Below, one piece after another: positions 1 through 9,000 of a DNA stretch of 64,000 nt. The notes below the pieces were generated by a model. It was not told the DNA's origin and ran no database searches. It worked only from the letters and a program-made list of their open reading frames with translations. Numbering within the stretch: the first letter of the stretch is position 1; each line of letters opens with the position of its first letter. The stretch lies in NCBI RefSeq assembly GCF_001591825.1, contig NZ_BCVQ01000005.1:62001-126000 (forward strand), given 5' to 3'. The position numbers and the translations under genes were made by a program. This DNA comes from Rossellomorea vietnamensis NBRC 101237. GTDB taxonomy: Bacteria > Bacillota > Bacilli > Bacillales > Bacillaceae_B.

Positions 1-30
1 TTTTTTCTTATCCCTTCAATCCATTCAATT

Positions 31-49
31 CCAATTATTCCAAAAACTC
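31..49 (+). repeat. Short dispersed repeat, copy 1
   Basis: The stretch reads CCAATTATTCCAAAA. It is a variant of a 13-15 base sequence found at least seven times in this window, always in this orientation. The minus-strand form is TTTGRAATAATTGG. Confidence 0.5.
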
Positions 50-150
50 TCCCAATAAACAATCGGTTTGTAAAACTTTAGCCTACATGAAATTCACCAT
101 TCCCACTTCTTACCATTCATACTATAATACTATATTGTGACAGGAATATT

Positions 151-179
151 TTTACACAGGGCAGGTCCTTACATAAAAT
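151..179 (+). promoter_or_regulatory. Sigma-A promoter for the efflux gene
   Basis: TTTACA at 151-156 and TAAAAT at 174-179 are separated by 17 bases, each one mismatch from the consensus. It lies about 175 bases before the RND gene, so the transcript would carry a long leader that includes a hairpin and a tiny reading frame. Confidence 0.6.
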
Positions 180-246
180 TTACAAGTTTTTAAGAATAAC
201 AAGGAGTGCTCTACAGTAAAATGAATTTTGTGACAAGAGGAAATCC

Positions 247-314
247 GCCTCAAGACCTAGGCGAATATTAGCCTGGAGGTGGCTGTGATGCATTCCGTAT
301 TACAGTATCTTTAA
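247..314 (+). promoter_or_regulatory. Leader hairpin and 8-codon upstream reading frame
   Basis: CCTAGGC near 255 can pair with GCCTGG at 271-276 around an eight-base loop. The 3' arm runs into a strong ribosome binding site (GGAGGTGG), followed by ATG at 288 and an eight-residue frame (MHSVLQYL) ending at 314. This layout, 40 bases before an efflux gene, could be a translated leader that controls it. No known riboswitch motif was recognised, so regulation is inference. Confidence 0.3.
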
Positions 315-355
315 AAAGAAGGTTAAAAGCCAAATCAGTATTAGGGGGGAAACAC

Positions 356-3300
356 ATGCAAACTTTAACCAATTGGGTATTCCGCAATAAGGCAGCCATG
401 ACACTATTTATCATCATAACATTGCTTCTCGGCATCATAAGTTATTTCCGTCTGCCTATGGAATTCCTGCCTGAAGCGGATAATCCACAAGTGACCGTCG
501 TCACCCTGGGTCAGGGGTATGACGCAGGCTCCATGACCACGAACATCACAGAACCCGTTGAACAGGCAGTGACATCGATTTCAGGGAAGACATCGATCCT
601 GTCCACGACCGGGGAAGGATATTCCCAGGTGACCATTAACTTCGATTCAAAAAGTGACATGAAGGAAGCCAAGAACAAGGTCGAAGAGGCCATCAAAGGA
701 ATCCAGCTTCCTGAAGGAGTCGGACAGCCGCAAATCTCTCAGCTGAACACCTCGATGATCCCGATCAGTCAGGTGTCTGTGACATTTGATGATGGATTGA
801 CGAAAAAGAACCTTGATCTCGTCAATGATGAGTTCAAGCCGCTCTTTGAAAATAAGGGCTCCCTGTCTCAGGTAAGCATCGCTGGAGAAAACAGCCCACG
901 GGTCCAAATCAATCTTGATCACCACAAACTGGAGAAGTTACATATTCCGGTCAATGCGGTTATGGGCGTACTGCAAGGGCAGGATGTTTCTGCCTCTGCC
1001 GGAAGCACGACGATTGACGGCCAGAAGAGTACGATCAACGTCACGGACAATCTGACTTCCGTAGAAGCCTTGGAGAACTTGCCGGTACCAATGCAAGTCC
1101 CGAATGCTCCTGCAGTCAAATTGAAAGACATCGCAAACGTTGAAAAAGTGAAAGCGGAAAACACCATCACCCGTGTAAATGGGAAAGAAGCTTTGGCATT
1201 CGTCCTGTTCAAAGAGAGCGATGCCAGTGCCGTTACCGCCGGAGACGATGTGAAAGAAACAGTCGATCAAATCAATAAGGACTATGACGGTGTAGAAGCA
1301 ACGGCACTGTTTACCACAGGTGATATGGTGGAAAACTCAGTGAACAGCATGGTTCGCGAAGTGGCACTTGGTGCTCTTTTCGCAACCCTTGTCATTCTGT
1401 TGTTCCTAAGAAAGTTCAAGCCAACACTGATTACCGTTGTGTCTATTCCATTATCACTCTGTATCACGTTATTCCTGCTCTGGTTATCCGGAGTCACCTT
1501 GAACATCCTGACACTGGGAGGGGTCGCAGTAGCGGTCGGTCGACTCGTTGATGACAGCATCGTCGTCGTCGAGAATATTTTCAGGCGAAGCCAAAATGAA
1601 AAACTGACCAAACAGAATGTCCTGCTCGCGACAAAGGAAGTTTCCCGTGCGATTACGTCTTCCACTCTCATCACAGTGGCTGTATTCCTGCCGATGGGAC
1701 TCGTCAACGGATCGTTGAAAGCATTCCTGCTTCCGTTCGGTTTGACTGTTACGTATTCATTGCTCGCATCTCTGCTTGTAGCCGTTACGGTCGTGCCATT
1801 ATTAAGCCGAGGAATGTTGAAAAATACAACCTTGCCAAAACACAACACGCCGCACCGCTATGTGAATGTTTTGCGTTGGTCACTCAATCACAAATGGATT
1901 CCCATCCTGTTGGCCATTCTTGTATTCGGGGGATCCATTGCTCTTTATATCACGTTACCCAAAGCTGCAACGAGTGCGAATGATGCCTCTTTCGTAGCCG
2001 TCACCATGGAGTTTCCGAGTGATACACCAGAAGACACGATTAAAGAGCGCACCATGGAATTCGAAGAAACGCTATCCGGGTTTAAAGGGTACGATTACTT
2101 GATCACCCAGTACGGTGCAAGTGAAGAAAACGCTGAATACGGAGCCGTGAGTGATCCAAACACAGCGGTGTATACCGTCATCATGAAAGAAGGATCCGAT
2201 GCAGAATCCTTCATCGAAGAAGTGAATGAAACAAAGAAGGATGAAAAAGGTGTGACGATTACAGCTTCACCATCCTCCATCTTCGGAGGCTCATCCAACT
2301 CAAGCATCACCTATGATGTTGTCGGAAATGACGCCAATGAACTTCTGACTACTTCCAAAACCATCATGGATAAGATCAAAGATGTAGACGGTGTGAAGAA
2401 AGTCTCAAGCAATCAGGAGAAAACGTCACCTGTTTTCACGGTGAACGTCAATACGGAGAAAGCGAATGCCCAGCAAACGGCCATGCAAATCCGTTCCTTA
2501 TTGAATCCACAGCCGATCGGGGCCATCAACCTGGATGATGTAACGACACCTGTATTTCTGGACGCAGGCGTCAATCCTGAATCAACGTCAGATTTGAAAG
2601 ACTTGACCATTGCGACAAACTCAGGCATCCAGCCTCTTACAGAAGTGGCTTCCATAACGGAAGAAGAAAAGCCAAGTACCGTCCTGCATAAAGATGGTGA
2701 CTTATATGTCCGAATCACGGCAGAGGTAAAACCTGAAGAGCTCTCGGTTATTTCGAAGAATATCGGTACCGAAATCAAGGATATCGACCTGCCAAAAGGC
2801 GTTTCCCTTGATACCGGCGGCGCCGCTGCCCAACAGGCCGACGACTTTAAGGACCTTGGCATGACAATGCTTGCATCCATCATGATTGTCTACCTGATCA
2901 TGGTCCTGACCTTTAAGACGTTGAAAGCACCGCTGGCGATTTTGATCACACTGCCACTCGCCTCAATCGGCGCCGTCCTCGGACTGCTGATTGCACGCGT
3001 CCCTGCAGACGCAACGGCTTTAATTGGAGCGTTGATGCTGATCGGTATTGTTGTGACAAACGCTATCGTCTTGATCGACCGCGTCAAGCAGAATGAGGAA
3101 ACGATGATCATTCGTGACTCGATCCTGGAAGCGTGCGGCACCCGTCTCCGTCCGGTCGTCATGACGGCGATTGCCACGATCTGTGCCATGCTCCCGCTTC
3201 TTTTCGGTCATACGGAAGATGGAAGCCTCGTATCGAAATCACTTGCCGTTGTCGTCATCGGTGGTCTTGCCGGTGCCACGGTGCTGACGCTTGTGGTCGT

Positions 3301-3388
3301 CCCTGTGTTTTATGAATTGCTGTATTTCAGGAAGTCGAAGCGACAACGTGCTCAGCAGTTGGAGAGTGAGGAGAAAGTCGCACAGTAA
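356..3388 (+). CDS. RND-family efflux transporter, SwrC/AcrB type
   Basis: This 1010-residue inner-membrane protein belongs to the HAE1 branch of RND pumps, which use proton influx to expel hydrophobic compounds. The N-terminus has the usual first membrane helix followed by YFRLPMEFLPEADNP. A helix cluster lies around 325-485 and contains the conserved GRLVDDSIVVVENI segment. A second large extracytoplasmic loop follows, and a final cluster of helices starts near 840. Length fits Bacillus SwrC (YerP), which is linked to surfactin resistance and swarming. The start has a GGGGGG ribosome site (AGGGGGGAAACACATG). No membrane fusion partner is adjacent, as is normal in Firmicutes. A promoter at 151-179 and a strong terminator after the stop make it monocistronic. 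The substrate cannot be read from sequence. Confidence 0.93.
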   Translation: MQTLTNWVFRNKAAMTLFIIITLLLGIISYFRLPMEFLPEADNPQVTVVTLGQGYDAGSMTTNITEPVEQAVTSISGKTSILSTTGEGYSQVTINFDSKSDMKEAKNKVEEAIKGIQLPEGVGQPQISQLNTSMIPISQVSVTFDDGLTKKNLDLVNDEFKPLFENKGSLSQVSIAGENSPRVQINLDHHKLEKLHIPVNAVMGVLQGQDVSASAGSTTIDGQKSTINVTDNLTSVEALENLPVPMQVPNAPAVKLKDIANVEKVKAENTITRVNGKEALAFVLFKESDASAVTAGDDVKETVDQINKDYDGVEATALFTTGDMVENSVNSMVREVALGALFATLVILLFLRKFKPTLITVVSIPLSLCITLFLLWLSGVTLNILTLGGVAVAVGRLVDDSIVVVENIFRRSQNEKLTKQNVLLATKEVSRAITSSTLITVAVFLPMGLVNGSLKAFLLPFGLTVTYSLLASLLVAVTVVPLLSRGMLKNTTLPKHNTPHRYVNVLRWSLNHKWIPILLAILVFGGSIALYITLPKAATSANDASFVAVTMEFPSDTPEDTIKERTMEFEETLSGFKGYDYLITQYGASEENAEYGAVSDPNTAVYTVIMKEGSDAESFIEEVNETKKDEKGVTITASPSSIFGGSSNSSITYDVVGNDANELLTTSKTIMDKIKDVDGVKKVSSNQEKTSPVFTVNVNTEKANAQQTAMQIRSLLNPQPIGAINLDDVTTPVFLDAGVNPESTSDLKDLTIATNSGIQPLTEVASITEEEKPSTVLHKDGDLYVRITAEVKPEELSVISKNIGTEIKDIDLPKGVSLDTGGAAAQQADDFKDLGMTMLASIMIVYLIMVLTFKTLKAPLAILITLPLASIGAVLGLLIARVPADATALIGALMLIGIVVTNAIVLIDRVKQNEETMIIRDSILEACGTRLRPVVMTAIATICAMLPLLFGHTEDGSLVSKSLAVVVIGGLAGATVLTLVVVPVFYELLYFRKSKRQRAQQLESEEKVAQ

Positions 3389-3393
3389 TTTAA

Positions 3394-3432
3394 AAAAGGT
3401 GTTTATCCTGCTTTGGATAAGCACCTTTTTTG
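3394..3432 (+). terminator. Terminator of the RND gene
   Basis: GGTGTTTATCC and GGATAAGCACC form a stem around TGCTTT and are followed by a run of T. It begins about 10 bases after the stop codon. The TTATCC/GGATAA stem recurs in other terminators of this window. Confidence 0.85.
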
Positions 3433-3458
3433 GTGGGGTGAAGTTTTGATTTTGGTTC

Positions 3459-3550
3459 ATTCAGCTGCTGAATATTCGTTGTTCTTCACCTGCTGATTCA
3501 ACCGAAAAAATTCAGCTGCTGATTATAACCATATATTCAGCAGCTGAACC
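3459..3550. repeat. Cluster of four CAGCTG-centred palindromes
   Basis: Four related copies of ATTCAGCTGCTGAAT lie about 25 bases apart: near 3459, 3487, 3510 and 3534. The first and last are near-perfect palindromes and the middle two are degenerate. They sit between two convergent terminators, outside any gene. Confidence 0.7.
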
Positions 3551-3566
3551 CGCAAACCTCAACCAT

Positions 3567-3594
3567 AAAAAAAGCCACACCCCTCAGATGTGGC
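3567..3594 (-). terminator. Terminator of the VOC/methyltransferase unit
   Basis: On the minus strand GCCACATC pairs with GGTGTGGC and is followed by seven T residues, just after the stop of the VOC gene. Confidence 0.85.
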
Positions 3595-3605
3595 CCCCAT
3601 CTAAA

Positions 3606-4031
3606 TCACTTTGATTCCGAAATCAAATACTTCTCTCTAAACGTCGGACTAAGTTCACTCCACACATCAAACTTATTCCCATCCACATCATAAAAAACAA
3701 AATTCCTTCCTGAATGACCTCGGTCCTCAATCTCTCCAACCTTCATCCCGCGACGTATAAAGTCCCCGCGCACATTCTCCAGAGCCTCTAACCCATCCAC
3801 TTCAAAGGTTAACGAAAAGCGTTCCTTACCGTGAATATCTATAAAGTTGGCACTCTCGTTTTCTTTTGATTTAACAAGAAAGATACTTTGATTTGCAAGA
3901 TTTAAAATCGCCTTATCTTCATCTTTATAGTTTAATTCTGCCTCCAGTTTCGTCACATACCATTCTGAAGACATTTCCACGTCGCGAACTGGTATATACG
4001 TGGTTCCGACTCTTACTAATTTTTCGTTCAT
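3606..4031 (-). CDS. VOC (glyoxalase/bleomycin-resistance fold) protein
   Basis: This 141-residue protein is a two-module VOC protein. It opens with VRVGTTYIPVRDVEMSSEWY and has the late motif FVFYDVDGNKFDVWS, where the glutamate usually expected as the last metal ligand is replaced by aspartate (KFDVW). VOC members include glyoxalases, dioxygenases and drug-binding proteins, and the substrate cannot be assigned here. It lies 23 bases downstream of a methyltransferase on the same strand, probably cotranscribed, and is closed by a good terminator. Confidence 0.8.
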   Translation of the reverse strand: MNEKLVRVGTTYIPVRDVEMSSEWYVTKLEAELNYKDEDKAILNLANQSIFLVKSKENESANFIDIHGKERFSLTFEVDGLEALENVRGDFIRRGMKVGEIEDRGHSGRNFVFYDVDGNKFDVWSELSPTFREKYLISESK

Positions 4032-4054
4032 CGTTGATTCCTCCGAAACATTTG

Positions 4055-4879
4055 TTATTTTTTTCTGCCGATATAAAGCAAGTGTGATGATACCCCAAGG
4101 ATATAAGGATCTGTTGCTCTTTCTATAATAAGATCAATGATTTTCCTCACTTCTACTTCCCCTTTTTCTCTCCAGTAATCCCAGTGGGTCTGATTTAGAA
4201 GAGCACCTGCATTCGATCCGATGAGGTCAATGGTTTCAAAGCCATTGACTTCCATAAATGGATTGATGTCTTCTATATCAAAATAATAGGCACCCGTGAA
4301 ACGTCCTTGATCGGCATGGTTGAAACAGCCTGTTTGGGCGAATTGCAGGATCGCATCCACCTCATCATGGGGCTTCCAGTTGTCAGGAGAGACGAGCGAT
4401 GTGAGGATATGCCTGATCCTCGGCATGAAGGCTACAAATACGAGGCCATCCTTTTTGGTCACTCTATTAAGTTCTTTCACGGCCATTATGCGGTCGCTTT
4501 CTTCCTGCAGATGGTACATGGGCCCGAGCATGAGTGAAGAGTCGAACTGTTCATCTTCAAGCATGTGCAGGTCCCTGGCATCGGCTGCATGAAAACCGTC
4601 GAATTGTCCTTCCAGATGAAGTTCGTTTGCTTTACCTTCTGCAATTCCCACTAGTCTTGGTGTTAAATCGGTCAATGTCACTTGATATCCCGCTTTGGCC
4701 AGCTCCATTGAATATTTCCCCGGTCCGGCACCATTATCAAGAACAGTCCCCCCAGTAGGCATATGTTTCCGTATATAATGCCAATTCACCTGAAATTCAA
4801 CTGGTTCACGTTCAAGTCTTCCCCATTCATCATATTGATTGTAATAGTCGATAATAGTACTCAGTTCCTCCACCCACAT
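4055..4879 (-). CDS. Class I SAM-dependent methyltransferase
   Basis: The 274-residue product has a Rossmann methyltransferase core. Motif I is VLDNGAGPGKYSMELAKAGY near residue 46, the acidic strand end is VTLTDLTP, and a motif IV-like segment is FDSSLMLGPMYHLQ. It resembles the ubiE/Methyltransf_11-25 group; the acceptor is unknown. The annotated ATG has a poor ribosome site, so a GTG two codons later (giving MEELSTII) may be the real start. It is followed by the VOC gene and is divergent from the MraY-like gene. Confidence 0.82.
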   Translation of the reverse strand: MWVEELSTIIDYYNQYDEWGRLEREPVEFQVNWHYIRKHMPTGGTVLDNGAGPGKYSMELAKAGYQVTLTDLTPRLVGIAEGKANELHLEGQFDGFHAADARDLHMLEDEQFDSSLMLGPMYHLQEESDRIMAVKELNRVTKKDGLVFVAFMPRIRHILTSLVSPDNWKPHDEVDAILQFAQTGCFNHADQGRFTGAYYFDIEDINPFMEVNGFETIDLIGSNAGALLNQTHWDYWREKGEVEVRKIIDLIIERATDPYILGVSSHLLYIGRKK

Positions 4880-4961
4880 TCCACTTTTTACCTACTGTAT
4901 TCGCTGCAATCCATGTCAAATCCTTCCGAATACCCATTTTTTTGAAAAGTATCTTCTTCAG

Positions 4962-4981
4962 GAGAGAGGATATCCTCTCTC
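4962..4981. promoter_or_regulatory. 20-bp perfect palindrome in a divergent intergenic region
   Basis: GAGAGAGGATATCCTCTCTC is its own reverse complement. It lies between the start of the minus-strand methyltransferase and the plus-strand MraY-like gene. With no loop it resembles a protein-binding operator more than a terminator. The binding protein is unknown. Confidence 0.5.
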
Positions 4982-5031
4982 TTCATCGAACTTATGTAAA
5001 GACGATTAAATAGAATAGGAGAAGATAAGAA

Positions 5032-5983
5032 GTGAGAGATCAACTCATCCCGGCCATTATTGCTTTTGTATTAGTCTCGGCATTATCCCCTTTGTTCATT
5101 GCACTATTAAGAAAACTGGGCCTCCTGCAGCCCATTCGTAAAGAATTACCTTCCAATCATCAAATAAAAAAGGGTACACCGTTAATGTTTGGGATCATTC
5201 TTTTCATCGGAATTATCGTAGCCTTAGTGATCTCACCTACCCCACTGATGTACTTCCTGGCCATCACTTACATCCTATTCAGCTTTATCGGCTTTTTGGA
5301 TGACTTCTGGAAAGCATCCCGTCAGGATCCCGGCGGTGTATCAAGTAGAACGAAGCTTATCTTCCAATTTCTTTTTACGGGTGCCCTGCTTTTCTATTTG
5401 ATGAATGAAATGGAGATTGATACGACAATTGATGTGTATTATAACCTCTCCATCAATCTTCCAGCTGTGGCGTATTTCATTGTGATCACTCTATTTGTGG
5501 TGGGTTCTGCCAATGCCATCAATTTCACGGACGGTTTGGACGGGCTATTGGGAGTGGTGGCCATCCCCACCTACTTTTTTCTTTTTCATGATTTCAGATA
5601 CACACGAGGTAAAACTGTTTTGTTTAATCATGATCGGCTGCCTACTCGGATTTCTGATTTATAACATCTTTCCGGCCAAGGCTTTCATGGGCGATACGGG
5701 GTCACTTGCGATTGGAGGGTCCCTTTCCTTTCTGGCCGTCATTGAAAAAGTGGAGATCCTCATTCCCTTATTGTTCTTTATCTACTTTGCTGAACAACTG
5801 TCGGTCATTCTGCAGGTGGCTTCATTTAAATCAAGGGGTAAGCGAATCTTCAGAATGACTCCGATTCATTATCACTACGGCTTAAAATACGGCTGGGGGG
5901 AAACGACGATTGTGACCGCCTTTGGATTTGTTTCGTGGATTTGTACGTTTATTTGCTTTGCATATTGGAAGTTTGTTCTCTAG
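5032..5983 (+). pseudogene. MraY-like phospho-MurNAc-pentapeptide transferase paralogue, frameshifted
   Basis: Two overlapping frames together encode one protein of about 317 residues, close to the usual MraY length. The first (from GTG at 5032) holds GFLDDFW and NAINFTDGLDGL, the catalytic aspartate motifs. The second, running to 5983, holds AFMGDTGSLAIGG and PIHYHYGLKYGW. The frame changes around 5574-5590 in a T6-C-T5 run; removing one T restores a continuous protein. MraY makes lipid I for peptidoglycan synthesis and normally sits in the dcw cluster, so this isolated gene is a paralogue. It may be truly broken, read through by slippage, or a sequencing artefact. Confidence 0.8.
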
Positions 5984-6063
5984 TCCTCATAGAAAATGGA
6001 CGAGCATCAAAGTATCATCCCTTTGATTTTGAAACCTGGTATCGGATGGAAGCAAATATAAAA

Positions 6064-6098
6064 AGAGGTGCTCTCTCTCTGAGAACACCTCTTTTTTT
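6064..6098. terminator. Bidirectional terminator between convergent genes
   Basis: AGAGGTGCTCTC pairs with GAGAACACCTCT. The hairpin has an A run on one side and a T run on the other, so it can serve both the MraY-like gene and the giant minus-strand gene whose stop is 2 bases away. Confidence 0.85.
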
Positions 6099-6099
6099 C

Positions 6100-9000
6100 T
6101 TAGTAACACATGTCATCCTCTTCTTCTACCATATCCACCGTTGTTCTTGGACTACAGAAAGAAGCAAGCACTTCCAGTATAACCGGGTGAAGAATTTCAA
6201 TTTCCAGGCATGCAATGAATTGAATGTGGACCTGTTCCTGGGTGAGGGTTCCTTGTTTTTCCCCACATTTGATATCGATGATGGAGCATTTCACATTCTC
6301 AGGATCGATTCCTTCAGGTAAACAAATGGCGATCTTTTTATCAAAGAAGACCGGTGTTTCCATCGTGCAGGTTTCTGCTTCAAATACTCTGGATTGGATG
6401 GTCAATTGAAGTGTTGCTTGGCCACGCACCTCCACATATCCCGGTGTCCCTCTTTCAAACCCGATGACCGAACATCCGGCAGGGGTTAACTGACATGATA
6501 CCTGTATACCTTCTCCCCTATTCAGGAGTTCATCGACCAGCTCACTACAGCCTTCGGATAACCAAATAGGTTGGGTTGCGTTATGGGTAGCAATCACCCA
6601 ATCATATACTTTATCTACAGCGATGCATTCAGGCCTCAAATTTGATGGTGGAGGGACTACCTCTCCTAACTGAACATTCAGCACCCGATCCTCACCTTCT
6701 TGCAGAGTGATACTCACCTCTTTCACCGGGTATCCCGGTGCCGTGAACCTGATGATGAAATTCCCAGGCGGGAGTCCTAACAAGATATAGAATCCATTGG
6801 GATCGGTTAACGTTGAGCGAATGGCCACCTGTGATCCAATCGGAAAGATTTGAACCAGCACCTGAGAAATCGGTGCCCCCGTTTGGATATCTGTTACATA
6901 TCCCCTGACGCTTGCAGGATTGTCTTCCAGCAGAAAGTTGAGGGTCCTTGTGGTTCCCCTGATGAGCGTGACCGTTTGGAACTGACTTTGATAGCCTCTC
7001 GCTCTCACAACAATGACCACTTCTCCTCCAGGGAGCCCCGAAAGCGTATAGTTCCCATCCATGTCCGTCAGCGTCACCCCCAGTAACCGTCCATCGGTTG
7101 TAAAGGCTTGGATAAGGGCATTATCTATGGCTGCCAGAGTGCCAGCATCCCTGACATTTCCTGTTATCGTGGCAGGGTTTGATTCCAATGCTGCATTTAG
7201 AACCGCCGTTTCCCCTGGACTAAGGGTGATAGGGATTGTCTGCCTTACATATCCATCTGCGGAGAATATGACATTGTAATCACCTGCAGGAAGCCCGGTC
7301 AGAATATACCTTCCCTCTTGATCGGTTAATGTTGATGCCACAACAATTCCTGATCCACTGATGACAGTTACGACAGCGGCACCGAGAATTGGCGTTCCCG
7401 TCCCGGCATCCGTAACCGTGCCTGTCAGCGTGGCAGGCTGACGTCCAAGTTCTACATCGAGAGTCCTCGTTTCTCCATTCGTCAGGAAAATCCTGAATAT
7501 TTCACTCGTATAACCCTCTGCAGAGAACACCACCCGATACTCACGGGGCTCAAGGCCCGTAATCAAGTAATTCCCAGAGCTATCGGTGAGGACAGAAGCT
7601 ACCGGCAGTGTCGTCCCAACCCTGAATACTTGAACCAGTGCTGCTTGAATAGGTTGATTGTTGGCTCTATCCCGAACGGTTCCCTTAAGAACCGCTTGTA
7701 GGTTCGAAAGACTGAAGTTAACAATTTCCGTTTCACCTGGTGACAACGTCACAACCGCTATTTGATCTCCAAATCCATCCGCGCTTGCTATGGCCGTATA
7801 TTGACCTGCTGCTAACCCGGTAATCACATAGGCTCCATTTTCATCAGTCAGAGTGCTGGTAATAAACACACCGTCTGAGTTAAAGATCCTTACGAGTGCC
7901 CCTGGGATTCCAGTCGCAGTTTGTGCATTGAAGACGGTACCTGTCATTCCAGCAGGATTTGGTTCTAAGGCTGCATTCACCGTTTCTGTCCCATTCGGGG
8001 TAAGGATGACCGGGATGATTACTGTTCCATAGCCGTCTGCTGAAATGACCACATTGTAATTGCCGGTTGGCAAGTTGCCGATGGAATACGTTCCATCACT
8101 CGACGTCAAGGCGCTTGCAACAACGATATCTGTATTTGGCATCACCACTTTGACAAGTGCTCCACTGATCGGATTCATAGTAACGGCATCTAGTATCGTC
8201 CCTTGAATCGTTGCAGGAAACGGCGTAAGGGCAATATCAAGTACCTCAGCTTGACCAGGTGCCAAGAAGACATTATTTACATTGATGGCGTATCCTTCAA
8301 GTTGGGCAATGACGTCAAACGCTCCCTGAGGCAAACCTTCTATCAAATAATCACCGTTTTCATCCGTAAGGACCCTCCTCACTAATATACCTGTGCCACT
8401 TGCATAGACTTCAATGATGACTCCTGTCAAAGGAGAAGCTGTAACGGCATCCACTACATTCCCACTGAGTGTGGCAGGGTTAGCCAGGAGATTGAAGTCC
8501 AGTATGGTGGTGGTGTTGGGTTGAATATTTACCTGTTGGAGCAATGCCTGATAACCCGTATTGATCGCCGCAACGGTATAGCTTCCTTCTGCCAGACCAG
8601 GAATGACATACTCCCCGTTCACATCCGTGTGTGCTGTGCCGATAACGGTACCCTGACTGTCAATGACCCTGACCAGGGTGTCCGATAAAGGTAGCAGGGT
8701 TTGCGCATCCCTGACCGTCCCCGTTAATGAACCGGGATTCGGCGTGAGAAGAATTTCAACATTGGTGACTCCTCCGCTCATGACTTCCGCCGAAACAGCA
8801 GATGCCCCGTAACTCGGACTGCTTCCCACCAGTACATACACCAAAGGAGAAAGAGTCGTCGTCTGAAAGAATCCGCTCGAATCGGTGATGGTGGTGAAAA
8901 TGATCGGACCGGTTCCGGAAAGTTCACGGACGACTACAGTGGCTCCAGCTATTGGAGCAAGCGTAATCGAGTCCCTTACGAATCCTTGAACGATTCCAGG

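Noticed and set aside
240-300. Guanidine (ykkC) or other known riboswitch before the efflux gene
   Set aside because: The ACG(R) loops and other conserved bases of known classes are not present; only a simple hairpin is seen.
4307-4758. Plus-strand frames within the methyltransferase
   Set aside because: They are antisense to a gene with clear motifs and show no family features.
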